Source: Caulobacter sp.
GTDB taxonomy: Bacteria > Pseudomonadota > Alphaproteobacteria > Caulobacterales > Caulobacteraceae
Direction: 5' to 3'
Length of the DNA: 33,838 nt
Assembly (NCBI GenBank): GCA_029866155.1
Contig: JARWZW010000070.1
Location: forward strand, 1 to 33,838
Part shown: positions 1 to 8,152 of the stretch, piece after piece
Position numbering within the stretch: position 1 is the first letter of the stretch
Layout of the letters: every line of letters starts with the position of its first letter
Notes under the pieces: model-generated
What the model saw: only the letters and a program-made list of their open reading frames with translations
Told to the model about the DNA's origin: nothing
The model's database searches: none
Program-made: the position numbers and the translations under genes

Positions 1-115
1 GACGTTCCTGATGTCCCCGGTGCATCGGCTCGCTCACCGCCGACAGCACGCGGTCATTCTCGACCAGGGCCGCGGAACAGGCGTCCAGGCAGGTATCGAC
101 AGCCAGCAGGATCAC
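1..115 (-). CDS. tsaB: TsaB N-terminus (t6A biosynthesis), truncated by window edge
   Basis: Reading the minus strand from a GTG at 113-115 gives 38 codons running off the window. The peptide begins ILLAVDTCLDACSAALVEN and ends with RGHQER. The 'LAVDT..-ACSAAL' strand-turn-strand and the following 'RGH.ER' segment are the characteristic start of TsaB/YeaZ, the ASKHA-fold partner that helps TsaD and TsaE make the N6-threonylcarbamoyladenosine at position 37 of ANN-decoding tRNAs in the cytosol. The GTG overlaps the TGA of the upstream lipoprotein gene (GTGA, 112-115), so the two are translationally coupled in one operon. Only the N-terminal part is visible, so integrity of the gene cannot be judged. 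Confidence 0.8.
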   Translation of the reverse strand, partial: MILLAVDTCLDACSAALVENDRVLSAVSEPMHRGHQER

Positions 116-732
116 GGAGCGACCGGCGCCTGCCAGAGGAACGCCTGCAGGAAGGCTTTTTCAGTCAGGAGGGCGTCCGGCGGCAGGACCTCGCCATCCG
201 CCACAAGGCCCGGGATGTCGAAGACATAGGCCAGGGACGGCGCATCCGGACGGCGACAGAGGGCCGCGCTCCGGAAACGGTCGGCGCCCATGACACAGTC
301 CTTGCGGGGGAAATCGAAGCGGGTCCAGGGATCAAGGATGGCCTCGCCCCTGGGGCCGACCACCGGACCGCCCTGGACCAGAATCCAGCCAACCCGTCCC
401 TTCCGATCGCCTTCCTGGAGTTCAAGGGCCAGCTCTGCAGGGCCAAAGACCGTCAGGATCGGGGTCTGGACCCCCTCCTGGCCCAGGTAGGCCGCCTTGA
501 CCTCAGATCCGGGAAACAGGGCGGTCATGGCCCCAAGACTGAATGAGGTTTCGACGGAAACCGGGCCCACGCCGCCTTCGGAAGCGCTGTAGGCCGGCGC
601 AGACCCGGCAGCGTCGACGGGCAGGTTGGCCTCGGTGGCCGGCGCGACGGGCGCCCCGGCTGCGGGACCTCCGGACGGGCCGCAGCCGGCCAGCAGGACC
701 AGGGTCAGCAAGGGGATCAGGACGCGCATCAT
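112..732 (-). CDS. Lipoprotein, DUF1131/YfeY-like
   Basis: A 206-residue protein with a lipoprotein signal peptide: short start, hydrophobic stretch, then lipobox LLAGC with the acylated Cys at about residue 17. A low-complexity Ala/Pro/Gly linker (about 20-50) leads to a folded domain starting GVGPVSVETSFSLGAMTALF. The layout 'GVG..., FS...FPG, G.V..I, DC...C, L.Y.F, G..LPPDALL' resembles the YfeY (DUF1131) family of envelope lipoproteins, of which the E. coli member is reported to be sigma-E regulated; its function is unknown. Two Cys in the domain (DCVMGADR and ALCRRP) could form a disulfide. Start could be either of two adjacent ATGs (732 or 729). It overlaps tsaB by 4 bp. Family assignment is from motif memory and is moderate. 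Confidence 0.7.
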   Translation of the reverse strand: MMRVLIPLLTLVLLAGCGPSGGPAAGAPVAPATEANLPVDAAGSAPAYSASEGGVGPVSVETSFSLGAMTALFPGSEVKAAYLGQEGVQTPILTVFGPAELALELQEGDRKGRVGWILVQGGPVVGPRGEAILDPWTRFDFPRKDCVMGADRFRSAALCRRPDAPSLAYVFDIPGLVADGEVLPPDALLTEKAFLQAFLWQAPVAP

Positions 733-787
733 GGTTTCAGTCTAGAGCGCCTTGGCGTCCAGTTGAACCCGCTCCATGGCGCTGCGG

Positions 788-982
788 TCAGGCCTGGTCC
801 TTGAGCGCCGCCAGGGCCGCACTGCCGGCGGCGTTTATGGTCCAGCCCTCCCGGCCGCGTTCCGCAAGGCCCAGATCGGTCAGGGCCCTTGCGTCGGCGA
901 TATTGATCCAGTCCACAGGCTTGCCCGCCTGTTTCAGGGCCAGGTTCTTCAGGGCCGTGATCTGGCCGGGCGTCAGGGCCAT
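788..982 (-). CDS. Small protein, possible mini winged helix
   Basis: A 64-residue ORF, the last of four tiny genes in a row on this strand, starting 3 bp after the stop of the one before. It has no signal peptide or membrane segment. The C-terminal half, ALTDLGLAERGREGWTINAA followed by GSAALAAL, has the 'helix - GL..R - wing strand - LT..G..AL' rhythm seen at the end of many winged-helix DNA-binding domains, and the first half (ALTPGQITALKNLA) could be the preceding helices. That suggests a degenerate or minimal winged helix, but this is inference from pattern only. I do not recognise a named family. Packing with neighbours and lack of stops support that it is real. Confidence 0.55.
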   Translation of the reverse strand: MALTPGQITALKNLALKQAGKPVDWINIADARALTDLGLAERGREGWTINAAGSAALAALKDQA

Positions 983-985
983 GGT

Positions 986-1168
986 CTATTGGCCGCCGGA
1001 CAGGGGATTGGGGGCGGAGGCTGCACGGCGCAGGGCGCCGGCCTCAAGGGACTGCTGCAGCCGGGCAATCTGGGCCGACAGGTCGGCGACATCGCCTTCC
1101 AGGGTCGCGCAGCGGAGCTTGAGATAGTCGTTCTCCCGCCGGATCTCATGGGCTTCCTGGTTGGTCAT
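986..1168 (-). CDS. Small coiled-coil protein
   Basis: A 60-residue ORF whose residues 1-45 form an uninterrupted heptad-like helix (EIRRENDYLKLRCATLEGD, then DLSAQIARLQQSLE), followed by a short Ala/Pro tail. It looks like a small cytosolic coiled-coil protein that would dimerise. It starts 1 bp after the stop of the preceding small gene and is followed after 3 bp by the next, so it is probably co-transcribed and translated by re-initiation. No function can be assigned. It resembles in style ZapB/SlyX-like short coiled coils, but nothing specific ties it to either. Confidence 0.6.
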   Translation of the reverse strand: MTNQEAHEIRRENDYLKLRCATLEGDVADLSAQIARLQQSLEAGALRRAASAPNPLSGGQ

Positions 1169-1169
1169 G

Positions 1170-1367
1170 TCAGGCGCGGCTCCGGATCACGGCCCGCAGG
1201 AGGCCGGCGCGGTCAGGGCTGATTCCCGGGACCGACAGTTCAAGCCGCGCGCCTTCGATGACCTCTCCGCGATGCCGGCTGCCCAGGGCCCAGGCCTCGG
1301 CCCGCACGGCGGCGGCGTCGAAGGCCGAGCCGGAAAAAGCGGCTGCCAGGGCCGAAAACAGGCTCAT
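1170..1367 (-). CDS. Small hypothetical protein (65 aa)
   Basis: A 65-residue ORF beginning MSLFSALAAAFSGSAFDAAA. The N-terminus is Ala-rich and mildly hydrophobic but has no positive charge before it, so it is not a clear signal peptide. The rest, AWALGSRHRGEVIEGARLEL then SVPGISPDRAGLLRAVIRSR, has a strand-turn-helix feel and is well composed for a folded small domain. The ATG at 1367 overlaps the TGA of the upstream 44-residue ORF (ATGA), a layout typical of real operon genes. Family not recognised. Confidence 0.6.
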   Translation of the reverse strand: MSLFSALAAAFSGSAFDAAAVRAEAWALGSRHRGEVIEGARLELSVPGISPDRAGLLRAVIRSRA

Positions 1368-1498
1368 TGACCGGGCCGGGTGGGCTTGGTGCCGCGCAGG
1401 GCGTCCACATCGGGCAGACGCAGGCGCGAGCCCTGACCCGTGGATCTGGAGTCAGACAGATAGGTCTTGGGCGGGGTGGGTCTGGTCGGGCTGGACAT
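1364..1498 (-). CDS. Tiny hypothetical protein (44 aa)
   Basis: Minus-strand ATG at 1496-1498 opens 44 codons ending at TGA 1364-1366, which overlaps the next ATG by 4 bases. The product is basic and Pro/Thr/Ser-rich (MSSPTRPTPPKTYLSDSRST, then SRLRLPDVDALRGTKPTRPG), probably disordered. It would be the first gene of the run of tiny genes, with about 100 bp of non-coding sequence separating it from the moeB stop at 1602, enough for a promoter. The support is mostly the exact ATGA junction and direction; the sequence itself does not identify a family. Confidence 0.45.
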   Translation of the reverse strand: MSSPTRPTPPKTYLSDSRSTGQGSRLRLPDVDALRGTKPTRPGQ

Positions 1499-1601
1499 GG
1501 CGTCCTTTCACGCCGGCTCCATGGCGCGCAGAGCGCCGCAATTGCCGACAGGTCCCATATAGGCCCTCCACGCCCCGATTGCTTGCAAAGACTTGGCGCG
1601 G

Positions 1602-2342
1602 TCAGGCCGGACCACAGCAGGGGCAGGCCGGATCAGGCCCGACCAGGACGGTGCGGGTCTCGGCCGACAGGGCGTCATGGATCAGCAGCCGTCCGGTCAG
1701 GGGCCGGCCGGCGCCGACGATCAGCTTGATCGCCTCCAGGGCCATCAGGGCGCCGATCACCCCGGCCAGGGCCCCGACAACCCCGACCGCCTGGCAGGTT
1801 TCGGCGTCCGGCGGCAGGTCCGGCACCAGGCAGCGATAACAGGGTCGGCCGGCAAACACCCCGACCTGGCCGGTCCACCGCCCGATGGCGCCGCTGACCA
1901 GGGGCAGTCCGGCGGCGACACAGGCGTCGGAGACGGCGAACCGGGTCTCGAAGTTGTCACAGCCGTCGAGGACCAGGTCATGGCCGGCGACCAGGCCGGC
2001 GGCGGTGTCCGGGTCCAGGGCCTGGTTACAGGCGATGACCTCGACATGACGGTTGAGGTCCCCCAGATGGTCCCGGGCCGCGAGGGTCTTGGGCCGGCCG
2101 ACATCGGATTCCACATAGAGGATTTGCCGCTGCAGATTGGACAGGCTGACCCGGTCCGGGTCGACCAGGGTGATCCGCCCCACCCCGGCCGCCGCCAGAT
2201 AGAGGGCGGCCGGCGATCCCAACCCCCCGGCCCCGACGATCAGCACCCGGGCCGCTTTCAACTTTTGCTGGCCCGGGCCGCCGATCTCCCGCAGCACCAG
2301 ATGGCGGGCATAGCGATCCACCTCGTCATCCGTAAATCCCAT
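1602..2342 (-). CDS. moeB: MoeB/ThiF-family adenylyltransferase
   Basis: A 246-residue E1-like enzyme that would adenylate the C-terminal Gly-Gly of a small sulfur carrier (MoaD for molybdopterin, or ThiS for thiazole). The start [20 protein letters not shown] is classic for the family. A nucleotide-binding GAGGLGS lies at residues 37-43, followed by [16 protein letters not shown], the conserved DGCDN at 126-130, a family Cys in ETCQAVG (183) and two zinc CxxC pairs, C168/C171 and C240/C243. There is no C-terminal rhodanese domain. Which carrier it serves cannot be told, since no moa or thi gene is next to it. Start chosen at ATG 2342; it is divergent from hslV with only 40 bp between starts. 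Confidence 0.9.
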   Translation of the reverse strand: MGFTDDEVDRYARHLVLREIGGPGQQKLKAARVLIVGAGGLGSPAALYLAAAGVGRITLVDPDRVSLSNLQRQILYVESDVGRPKTLAARDHLGDLNRHVEVIACNQALDPDTAAGLVAGHDLVLDGCDNFETRFAVSDACVAAGLPLVSGAIGRWTGQVGVFAGRPCYRCLVPDLPPDAETCQAVGVVGALAGVIGALMALEAIKLIVGAGRPLTGRLLIHDALSAETRTVLVGPDPACPCCGPA

Positions 2343-2346
2343 GGTG

Positions 2347-2375
2347 CTTGACCCGGTCCTTCCCGCTCGCCACAT
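2347..2375 (+). promoter_or_regulatory. Possible heat-shock (sigma-32 type) promoter of hslV
   Basis: CTTGAC at 2347-2352, 17 bases, then CCACAT at 2370-2375 resembles the sigma-32 pattern CTTGAA / CCCCAT. The position 7 bp before the hslV ATG would give an almost leaderless transcript. hslVU is a heat-shock operon in many proteobacteria. The short 40-bp divergent gap leaves little alternative room. The match is imperfect and this is a weak call. Confidence 0.22.
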
Positions 2376-2382
2376 CGTCCCC

Positions 2383-2928
2383 ATGCAGAGCACGAAATTT
2401 CCCGATTGGCACGGCACCACCATCCTCGCGGTTCGCAAGGACGGCAAGACGGTGCTGGCCGGCGATGGCCAGGTGTCCATGGGCGCCACAGTGGTCAAGG
2501 GCGGCGCCCGCAAGGTCCGCACCCTGGCCGGGGGCAGGGTCCTGGCTGGATTTGCGGGGGCGACGGCCGACGCCTTCACCCTGATCGAACGGCTGGAAGC
2601 CAAGCTTGAACAGTATCCCGAACAGCTGGCCAGGGCCTGTGTCGACCTGGCCAAGGACTGGCGAACGGATCGTTATCTGCGCCATCTTGAGGCCATGCTT
2701 CTGGTGGCCGATGGGGTCCATATCTTCACGGTCACCGGGGTCGGCGATGTCCTGGAGCCGGATCACAGCGTGGCGGCCATCGGGTCGGGCGGGGGCTACG
2801 CCCTTGCGGCGGCCCGAGCCCTGATGGACAGCGACCTTTCGGCCGAAGAGATCGCCCGCAAGGCCATGGCCATCGCCGCCGACATCTGTGTCTACACCAA
2901 CGGCAACCTGACCGTGGAAACCCTCTAG
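2383..2928 (+). CDS. hslV: ATP-dependent protease subunit HslV
   Basis: A 181-residue proteasome-like peptidase of the HslUV (ClpQY) complex in the cytosol, which degrades unfolded and regulatory proteins handed over by the HslU ATPase. The catalytic Thr is expected at residue 12, after a short prosegment ending WHG; the mature N-terminus would be [20 protein letters not shown]. Other family landmarks are [19 protein letters not shown] and the Gly-rich [16 protein letters not shown]. The ATG at 2383 was preferred over the in-frame ATG at 2341 because the upstream one lies inside the moeB start region and would add non-conserved residues. hslU is the next-but-one gene downstream, with a secreted protein gene between them. 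Confidence 0.96.
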   Translation: MQSTKFPDWHGTTILAVRKDGKTVLAGDGQVSMGATVVKGGARKVRTLAGGRVLAGFAGATADAFTLIERLEAKLEQYPEQLARACVDLAKDWRTDRYLRHLEAMLLVADGVHIFTVTGVGDVLEPDHSVAAIGSGGGYALAAARALMDSDLSAEEIARKAMAIAADICVYTNGNLTVETL

Positions 2929-2956
2929 AACAGTCCCTGTCGGAGAGATCGAAGCC

Positions 2957-3847
2957 ATGACGCGATCCGCCCTGCCCCTGCGCACACTTCTCTGGCTGGC
3001 GGCCGGGCTGGTGCTGGCCGGGCCGGCATGGGCCGCGAAGAAGCCGCCGCCCCCGCCGCCTGTGTCCCCGGCCCTGGTGGCCCAGGCCGAGCGTGACTTT
3101 GCGGCGGACGGTCTGGCCATGGGGGTCAAGCAGAGCTTCCTGAAACATATGGACGACCAGGCTGTGGTCTTTCAGCCCGAACCCAGAAACGCCCGGGAGG
3201 CGATCGGCGCCCAGCCGGACGCCCCGGGTCCGACACTGGAATGGTGGCCGACCTGGGCCGGAATCGCCCGCAGCGGCGACCTGGGCTTCACCACCGGCCC
3301 CTATGCGGTGAATGGCGTCCGGCGGGGTCACTATCTCACGGTCTGGAAGCGTCAGGCCGATGGTGGATGGAAGTGGGTCTATGACGGCGGGACCGGAAGC
3401 AGCTCCAAGCTGGCCCCCGGACCGGACCAGGCCACGGCCTTCCTGCCCATGTCTTCGGTGGCGATCGATGACCCCGCCGGCGCGGGCTCCCTGGTCGGGG
3501 AGGCCGACGCGGCCCTGAACGCCGCGGCCGCAGAGGATGTCACGGCGGCCTATCTGGCGGCCCTGGTCTGCGAGGCGCGGCTTCAGGGGTCTTCGGCCCC
3601 GCCCGCCCAGGGCTGCGCCAGTTTCAAGGCCGAACTGGCGACCCGGGCGCGGGACATCACCTTCACCACCCTGGGCGGCGAGGCCTCTGCGGCCGGAGAC
3701 ATGGCCTGGACCTATGGCGAGGCGGACTGGACCCGCGACGGCCAGGCCGGGCACGGTCATTATGTCCGGATCTGGCAGGTCCGCGCCGACGGCTGGCGAC
3801 TTGTCTTCGACCAGCTGCTGCCCGCCCCGCCCCGCAAAGCCGCCTGA
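2957..3847 (+). CDS. Secreted tandem SnoaL/DUF4440-like protein
   Basis: A 296-residue protein with a clear Sec signal peptide (positively charged start, hydrophobic [16 protein letters not shown], cleavage after AWA near residue 26) and a Pro-rich segment KKPPPPPPV. The mature part appears to be two copies of an NTF2/SnoaL-like (DUF4440) fold: the first ends [13 protein letters not shown] / [20 protein letters not shown], the second ends [11 protein letters not shown] / [20 protein letters not shown]. These parallel 'TG/YGxA...GHY..VW....DGW+.V+D' blocks argue for internal duplication. It would be periplasmic. It sits 28 bp after hslV and 29 bp before hslU, so it is likely co-transcribed with these cytosolic protease genes, which is odd. 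Function unknown. Confidence 0.8.
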   Translation: MTRSALPLRTLLWLAAGLVLAGPAWAAKKPPPPPPVSPALVAQAERDFAADGLAMGVKQSFLKHMDDQAVVFQPEPRNAREAIGAQPDAPGPTLEWWPTWAGIARSGDLGFTTGPYAVNGVRRGHYLTVWKRQADGGWKWVYDGGTGSSSKLAPGPDQATAFLPMSSVAIDDPAGAGSLVGEADAALNAAAAEDVTAAYLAALVCEARLQGSSAPPAQGCASFKAELATRARDITFTTLGGEASAAGDMAWTYGEADWTRDGQAGHGHYVRIWQVRADGWRLVFDQLLPAPPRKAA

Positions 3848-3876
3848 CAGACACCCAAGCCAAGGATTCCAGGAAC

Positions 3877-5181
3877 TTGACCGAATTCTCCCCCCGGGAA
3901 ATCGTTTCCGAACTTGATCGGTTCGTGGTCGGCCATCAGGAGGCCAAGCGGGCCGTGGCCATCGCCCTGCGCAATCGCTGGCGCCGTCGCCGGACCCCGG
4001 CGGACCTGCAGGACGAGATCACCCCGAAAAACATCCTTATGATCGGGCCGACCGGGGTGGGAAAGACCGAGATCGCCCGCCGCCTGGCCAGACTGGCCCA
4101 GGCGCCGTTCCTGAAGGTCGAGGCCACCAAGTTCACCGAGGTCGGCTATGTCGGCCGCGATGTCGACCAGATCATCCGGGACCTGGTGGAGAGCGCCATC
4201 GCCATGGTCCGCGAGCGGCGGCGCGCGGCCGTCAAGGCCCGGGCTGAATCGGCCGCCGAGGAGCGGATTCTCGACGCCCTGACCGGGCCGGGCAGCACGG
4301 CCGCGCGGGAGGCCTTTCGTCGCAAGCTTCGCGCCGGGGAACTGAACGACAAGGAGGTCGAGCTGCAGCTGGCCGATACGGCCAGTCCCTTCCAGGGCAT
4401 CGACATTCCCGGAGCACCCGGGGGCTCGATGGGAATGCTGAACCTGTCAGAGATGATGGGTAAGGCCTTCGGCGGCCGCACCCGCACCCACCGCACCACC
4501 GTGGCCGAGGCCTATGCGCCCCTGCTTGCGGAAGAAAGCGACAAGCTGCTGGACCAGGAAGCCCTGACCCAGGAGGCCGTCGGCCTGGCCGAAAACAGCG
4601 GCATCGTCTTCATCGACGAGATCGACAAGGTGGCCAGCCGCTCCGACCGCAGCGGCGCCGATGTCTCCCGCGAGGGGGTGCAGCGGGACCTGCTGCCCTT
4701 GATCGAGGGGACCACCGTTTCCACCAAGCATGGACCGGTCAAGACCGACCATATCCTTTTCATCGCGTCGGGGGCCTTCCATGTCGCCAAGCCCTCGGAC
4801 CTGCTGCCCGAGCTCCAGGGCCGACTGCCGATCCGGGTCGAGCTCAAGGCCCTGACCCGCAATGACCTGCGGCGCATCCTGACCGAGCCCGAAGCCAATC
4901 TGATCCGGCAGCAACAGGCCCTGATCGCCACGGAAGGGGTTGAGCTGACCTTCACCGAAGACGCCGTGGACGCCATCGCCGACGCCGCTGTGGCGGTGAA
5001 CGGCAGCGTCGAGAACATCGGGGCCCGGCGGCTGCAGACCATCCTTGAAAAGGTGGTGGAGGAGATCAGCTTCACCGCCGGCGATGGCGGCGCGCCGCAG
5101 ATGACCATCGATGGCGACTATGTCCGAAGCCGGGTGGGGGCCCTGGCTGCTGATGCCGACCTGAGCCGGTTCATTCTCTGA
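3877..5181 (+). CDS. hslU: HslUV unfoldase ATPase subunit HslU
   Basis: A 434-residue AAA+ ATPase that unfolds substrates and threads them into HslV. TTG at 3877 is taken as start because the family begins [19 protein letters not shown] and nothing upstream is conserved; AAGGA lies at 3862-3866. Walker A GPTGVGKT is at residues 57-64, the pore loop GYVGRD at 90-95, the intermediate (I) domain about 110-240, Walker [10 protein letters not shown] at 242-250 and sensor-2 [12 protein letters not shown] in the C-terminal domain. The C-terminus DLSRFIL matches the tail that docks into HslV. One oddity: the Hsp100 'VGQ' motif reads VGH here (His20). Length and all other motifs are normal. Confidence 0.97.
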   Translation: MTEFSPREIVSELDRFVVGHQEAKRAVAIALRNRWRRRRTPADLQDEITPKNILMIGPTGVGKTEIARRLARLAQAPFLKVEATKFTEVGYVGRDVDQIIRDLVESAIAMVRERRRAAVKARAESAAEERILDALTGPGSTAAREAFRRKLRAGELNDKEVELQLADTASPFQGIDIPGAPGGSMGMLNLSEMMGKAFGGRTRTHRTTVAEAYAPLLAEESDKLLDQEALTQEAVGLAENSGIVFIDEIDKVASRSDRSGADVSREGVQRDLLPLIEGTTVSTKHGPVKTDHILFIASGAFHVAKPSDLLPELQGRLPIRVELKALTRNDLRRILTEPEANLIRQQQALIATEGVELTFTEDAVDAIADAAVAVNGSVENIGARRLQTILEKVVEEISFTAGDGGAPQMTIDGDYVRSRVGALAADADLSRFIL

Positions 5182-5202
5182 GAGATGGACCGCGCCGCAG
5201 GG

Positions 5203-5694
5203 TCATCCTGCCAGGCCGGTCCCATGACGCTCCCGCCCGGCCTGGCGGATAGCCTCCTTCAGGGCCGCGCCCAGGGCTTCGCGCTCCGGGGGGCTGAGGG
5301 CCTTTCCGACGCTGCGGCGCTTTCCGGACAGCCGCAGGCGGACCCGCATCTCATGTTCGCCCACGGCTTCCAGATCCACCTGGGTGAAGGCGGTGGGAGA
5401 AGTCCAGACCGTCCGGCTGTAGCCGGGCGCCTCCTCGATCACCTCGACCATCTCGGCGCTGACCTTCAGCCGCTCCCGCCGGTCGGCGGCGCGGAAACTG
5501 GCCTTCAAGGCCAGATAGACCAGCAGGATATCGAACCCCAGAAACAGGGGCGCCGGCCAGGCGCCAAGGCTGAAAAACAGAAGGCTGACCAGGACGCCGG
5601 GAATCGCCAGGGCCGCCAGCACGATGCGAAACCCCAGGGGGGACATGGATCGGTTGGGCCGGATCACGGCATCCATATAAAGGGCGGCTGGCAT
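5203..5694 (-). CDS. DUF2244 membrane protein
   Basis: A 163-residue protein with two closely spaced membrane helices (about 21-42 and 44-64, GFRIVLAALAIPGVLVSLLF and PAPLFLGFDILLVYLALKAS) followed by a cytosolic beta-rich domain containing ERLKVSAEMVEVIEEAPG, VWTSPTAFTQVDLE and a basic RLRLSGKRRSVG. This topology and motif set match DUF2244, an alphaproteobacterial inner-membrane family of unknown function. It is convergent with hslU (21-bp gap) and divergent from recQ (128-bp gap), so it is probably monocistronic. Start chosen at the first ATG (5694). Confidence 0.85.
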   Translation of the reverse strand: MPAALYMDAVIRPNRSMSPLGFRIVLAALAIPGVLVSLLFFSLGAWPAPLFLGFDILLVYLALKASFRAADRRERLKVSAEMVEVIEEAPGYSRTVWTSPTAFTQVDLEAVGEHEMRVRLRLSGKRRSVGKALSPPEREALGAALKEAIRQAGRERHGTGLAG

Positions 5695-5822
5695 GGGTAT
5701 TCAGTATAGGGCGGAAGTCGCCGGAGGCCACTGCGGGCAGGCGTTGGGACAGGCGCTGAAGCTGGCCGGGCGCAGCGCGCATCAGACTGCATCGGTCCCC
5801 TCCAGCATGGCATAAGGCGCAG

Positions 5823-7652
5823 GTGACCGATTCGCTTCTCCAGGCCCGTGAAACCCTGCGCCGTGTCTTTGGCCATGGCGAGTTCCGGGGCCTGCAGGAC
5901 AGGGTGATCGCCGAGGTCCTGGCCGGCCGCAACGCCATCGCCGTCCTGCCGACCGGCGGGGGCAAGAGCGTCTGCTACCAGATCCCCGCCATGATCCGCC
6001 CGGGCCTTGGCCTTGTGGTCTCACCCCTGATCGCCCTGATGAGCGATCAGGTGGCGTCCCTGCGCCAGGCGGGCGTGGCCGCCGCCCGGCTGGATTCCAA
6101 CATTCCACCCCAGGAAAGGGCCGAGGTCTGGCGGTCGATGGAATCGGGGACCCTGGATCTGCTCTATGTCTCGCCGGAAGGCCTGGCCTCGGGCGCCCTG
6201 CTGGACAGGCTGTCCCAGCTGCCCCTGTCCCTGATCGCCATCGATGAGGCCCATTGCGTCAGTCAGTGGGGCCATGATTTCCGCCCGGACTACCGCCTGC
6301 TGGGCCGTCTGGCCGAGCGTTTTCCGGGAGTTCCACGGCTGGCCGTCACCGCAACGGCGGACGCCCGGACCCGGGAGGACATCCGGACCCAGCTGCGGCT
6401 GGAGGATGCCGCCGAGTTTGTCGACAGCTTTGCCCGGCCGGAACTGGCCCTGTTCGCCGAGCGCAAGTCCGGTCCGGCCCAGAAGCGGGTCCTGGAGCTG
6501 GTCGCGGAGCGGCCTGGCAAGTCCGGGGTGGTCTATGCCGGGTCCCGGGACGGGGTGGAGGCCCTGGCCGAAAAACTGCGCGACGCCGGGGCGCCGGCCC
6601 TCGCCTATCATGCCGGCCTGGACAAGGACCTGCGGACCCGCCGGCTGGAAGAGTTTCTCGAGGCCGATGCAGCGGTGATGGTGGCGACCATCGCCTTCGG
6701 GATGGGGGTCGACAAGCCGGACGTCCGGTTCGTGATCCATGCCGACCCACCGGGCTCGATCGAGGCCTATTGGCAGGAAATCGGCCGGGCCGGTCGCGAC
6801 GGCCTGCCGGCGGACGGCATCACCCTCTATGGCGCCGCCGACATGGCCTGGGCCTTCCGACGGCTGGAAAGTCGCGACATGGCCGCCGAGGTCAAGCAGG
6901 TCCAGGGCCGCAAGATCCGTCAGCTCTACGCCATGCTGGAGGGCATGACCTGCCGGGCCGTCGCGGTCCGGCGATATTTCGGCGAGGAAAGCGCGGCGCC
7001 CTGCGGCCAGTGCGATCTCTGTCTGTCGCCGCCACAGTCGGTGGACGCCACACAGGCGGCCCAGAAGGCCCTGTCCGCCGCCCACCGGATGGGAGGCCGG
7101 TTCGGGCGCGGCCGGCTGGTCGATCATCTGCTGGGCAAGACCAGGGAGGTCTCGGAATTCGAGGCCGGGCTTTCGACCTATGGCGTCGGCCGGGAGTTCA
7201 GCCCGGCCGGCTGGCGGGACCTGATCGATCAGCTGCTGTTCGAGGGCCTGCTTCGCGAGGACCCCAATGAAGGCCGGCCCCTGATCGGCCTGGGGGACGC
7301 CGAGGCGGTCAGGGCTGTCTATCGCGGCGAGCGGCGTCTGGCCCTGCGCAAGCAGCCGGAAGGCCTGGACGCCTCGACCCGGTCCGGGCGGCCGCGCAAA
7401 CGGACCCGCGACGCCCTGGCCAGCCTGGCCGCGACCGACACCGCCCTGTTCGAGGCCCTGCGGGCCTGGCGGCGGGACGAGGCCCAGACCCAGCATGTTC
7501 CGCCCTACGTCATCTTCCATGACGCCACCCTGGCCGAGATCGCCAGCCGTCGACCGGAGGGCCTGACAGCCCTGGGAGCCGTCAGCGGCGTCGGCGAGGG
7601 CAAGCTGGCCCGTTACGGCCAGGCCGTTCTGACGGTGGTTCGGACCAACTGA
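5823..7652 (+). CDS. recQ: ATP-dependent DNA helicase RecQ
   Basis: A 609-residue superfamily-2 3'-5' helicase that unwinds recombination and stalled-fork structures. Start is GTG at 5823. Visible motifs: motif 0 FRGLQDRVI, Walker A PTGGGKS at 43-49, DEAH at 141-144 with the RecQ aromatic-rich loop CVSQWGHDFRPDY, TATA (SAT motif variant), and motif VI EIGRAGRDGLPA near 319-330. The RQC zinc site is complete: Cys377, Cys394, Cys397 and Cys400 (CGQCDLC). An HRDC domain occupies about 520-605. Domain order and length are those of a full-length bacterial RecQ. Transcribed alone, divergent from the DUF2244 gene. Confidence 0.97.
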   Translation: MTDSLLQARETLRRVFGHGEFRGLQDRVIAEVLAGRNAIAVLPTGGGKSVCYQIPAMIRPGLGLVVSPLIALMSDQVASLRQAGVAAARLDSNIPPQERAEVWRSMESGTLDLLYVSPEGLASGALLDRLSQLPLSLIAIDEAHCVSQWGHDFRPDYRLLGRLAERFPGVPRLAVTATADARTREDIRTQLRLEDAAEFVDSFARPELALFAERKSGPAQKRVLELVAERPGKSGVVYAGSRDGVEALAEKLRDAGAPALAYHAGLDKDLRTRRLEEFLEADAAVMVATIAFGMGVDKPDVRFVIHADPPGSIEAYWQEIGRAGRDGLPADGITLYGAADMAWAFRRLESRDMAAEVKQVQGRKIRQLYAMLEGMTCRAVAVRRYFGEESAAPCGQCDLCLSPPQSVDATQAAQKALSAAHRMGGRFGRGRLVDHLLGKTREVSEFEAGLSTYGVGREFSPAGWRDLIDQLLFEGLLREDPNEGRPLIGLGDAEAVRAVYRGERRLALRKQPEGLDASTRSGRPRKRTRDALASLAATDTALFEALRAWRRDEAQTQHVPPYVIFHDATLAEIASRRPEGLTALGAVSGVGEGKLARYGQAVLTVVRTN

Positions 7653-7747
7653 TCATCGATCGGTCAGGCTTGCCGATCACCGGCGAACCATGACAGCCTT
7701 GGCCACGGTGACGGCGACAGACCGTCCGTTTTCAGGGGGTATTCGAC

Positions 7748-8152
7748 ATGTCCGTTCACGGTCCGGTGGCCATCGCCACGCTTCTTTCGCTGCTGGTCTA
7801 TGTCTGGATGATCATGCGGGTTGGCGGGGCCCGGCGCCGCAGCGGGATCAACGCCCCGGCCATGACCGGCGACCCCGACCTGGAGCGACATATCCGGGTG
7901 CATCTCAACACCCTGGAATGGCTGCCCATCTATCTGCCGTCGCTCTGGCTGTTCGCCCTGGCCTGGGGCCAGGACCTGCTGGCGGCCGGCCTCGGAGGGG
8001 TCTGGATGCTGGGCCGGATTCTCTATGCCCTGGGCTATGTGAAGGATCCGGGCAAGCGCGAGCTTGGCTTCATGATCCAGATGCTGGCCGTGGCCATCCT
8101 GCTGTTCGGCGCTCTGGGCAAGCTGGTCTGGTCGATGGTGATGGGGGGCTAA
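7748..8152 (+). CDS. MAPEG family membrane protein
   Basis: A 134-residue four-helix inner-membrane protein. The MAPEG signature is visible in the second quarter: RHIRVHLNTLEWLPIYLPSL, preceded by RVGGARRRSGINAP, and followed by GRILYALGYV. Eukaryotic members are glutathione-dependent transferases/peroxidases of eicosanoid metabolism; bacterial homologues are mostly uncharacterised and may bind glutathione. AGGGGG stands 8 bp before the ATG as ribosome-binding site. Its TAA overlaps the TAG of the convergent MFS gene in the tetranucleotide CTAA (8149-8152). Confidence 0.88.
   Translation: MSVHGPVAIATLLSLLVYVWMIMRVGGARRRSGINAPAMTGDPDLERHIRVHLNTLEWLPIYLPSLWLFALAWGQDLLAAGLGGVWMLGRILYALGYVKDPGKRELGFMIQMLAVAILLFGALGKLVWSMVMGG

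Noticed and set aside
741..777. TAGAGCGCC...CGCTC inverted repeat upstream of the lipoprotein gene
   Set aside because: Short 4-5 bp arms with poor match; similar to but not clearly a member of the REP family at 10989-11096.
6021..7520. Long open frame (499 codons) antisense to recQ
   Set aside because: Gly/Pro/Gln-rich translation without domains, fully antisense to a complete RecQ; a normal effect of high-GC third positions.
7658..7678. GATCGG/CCGATC hairpin after recQ as terminator
   Set aside because: Six-pair stem with 9-base loop and no T-run; could be chance.
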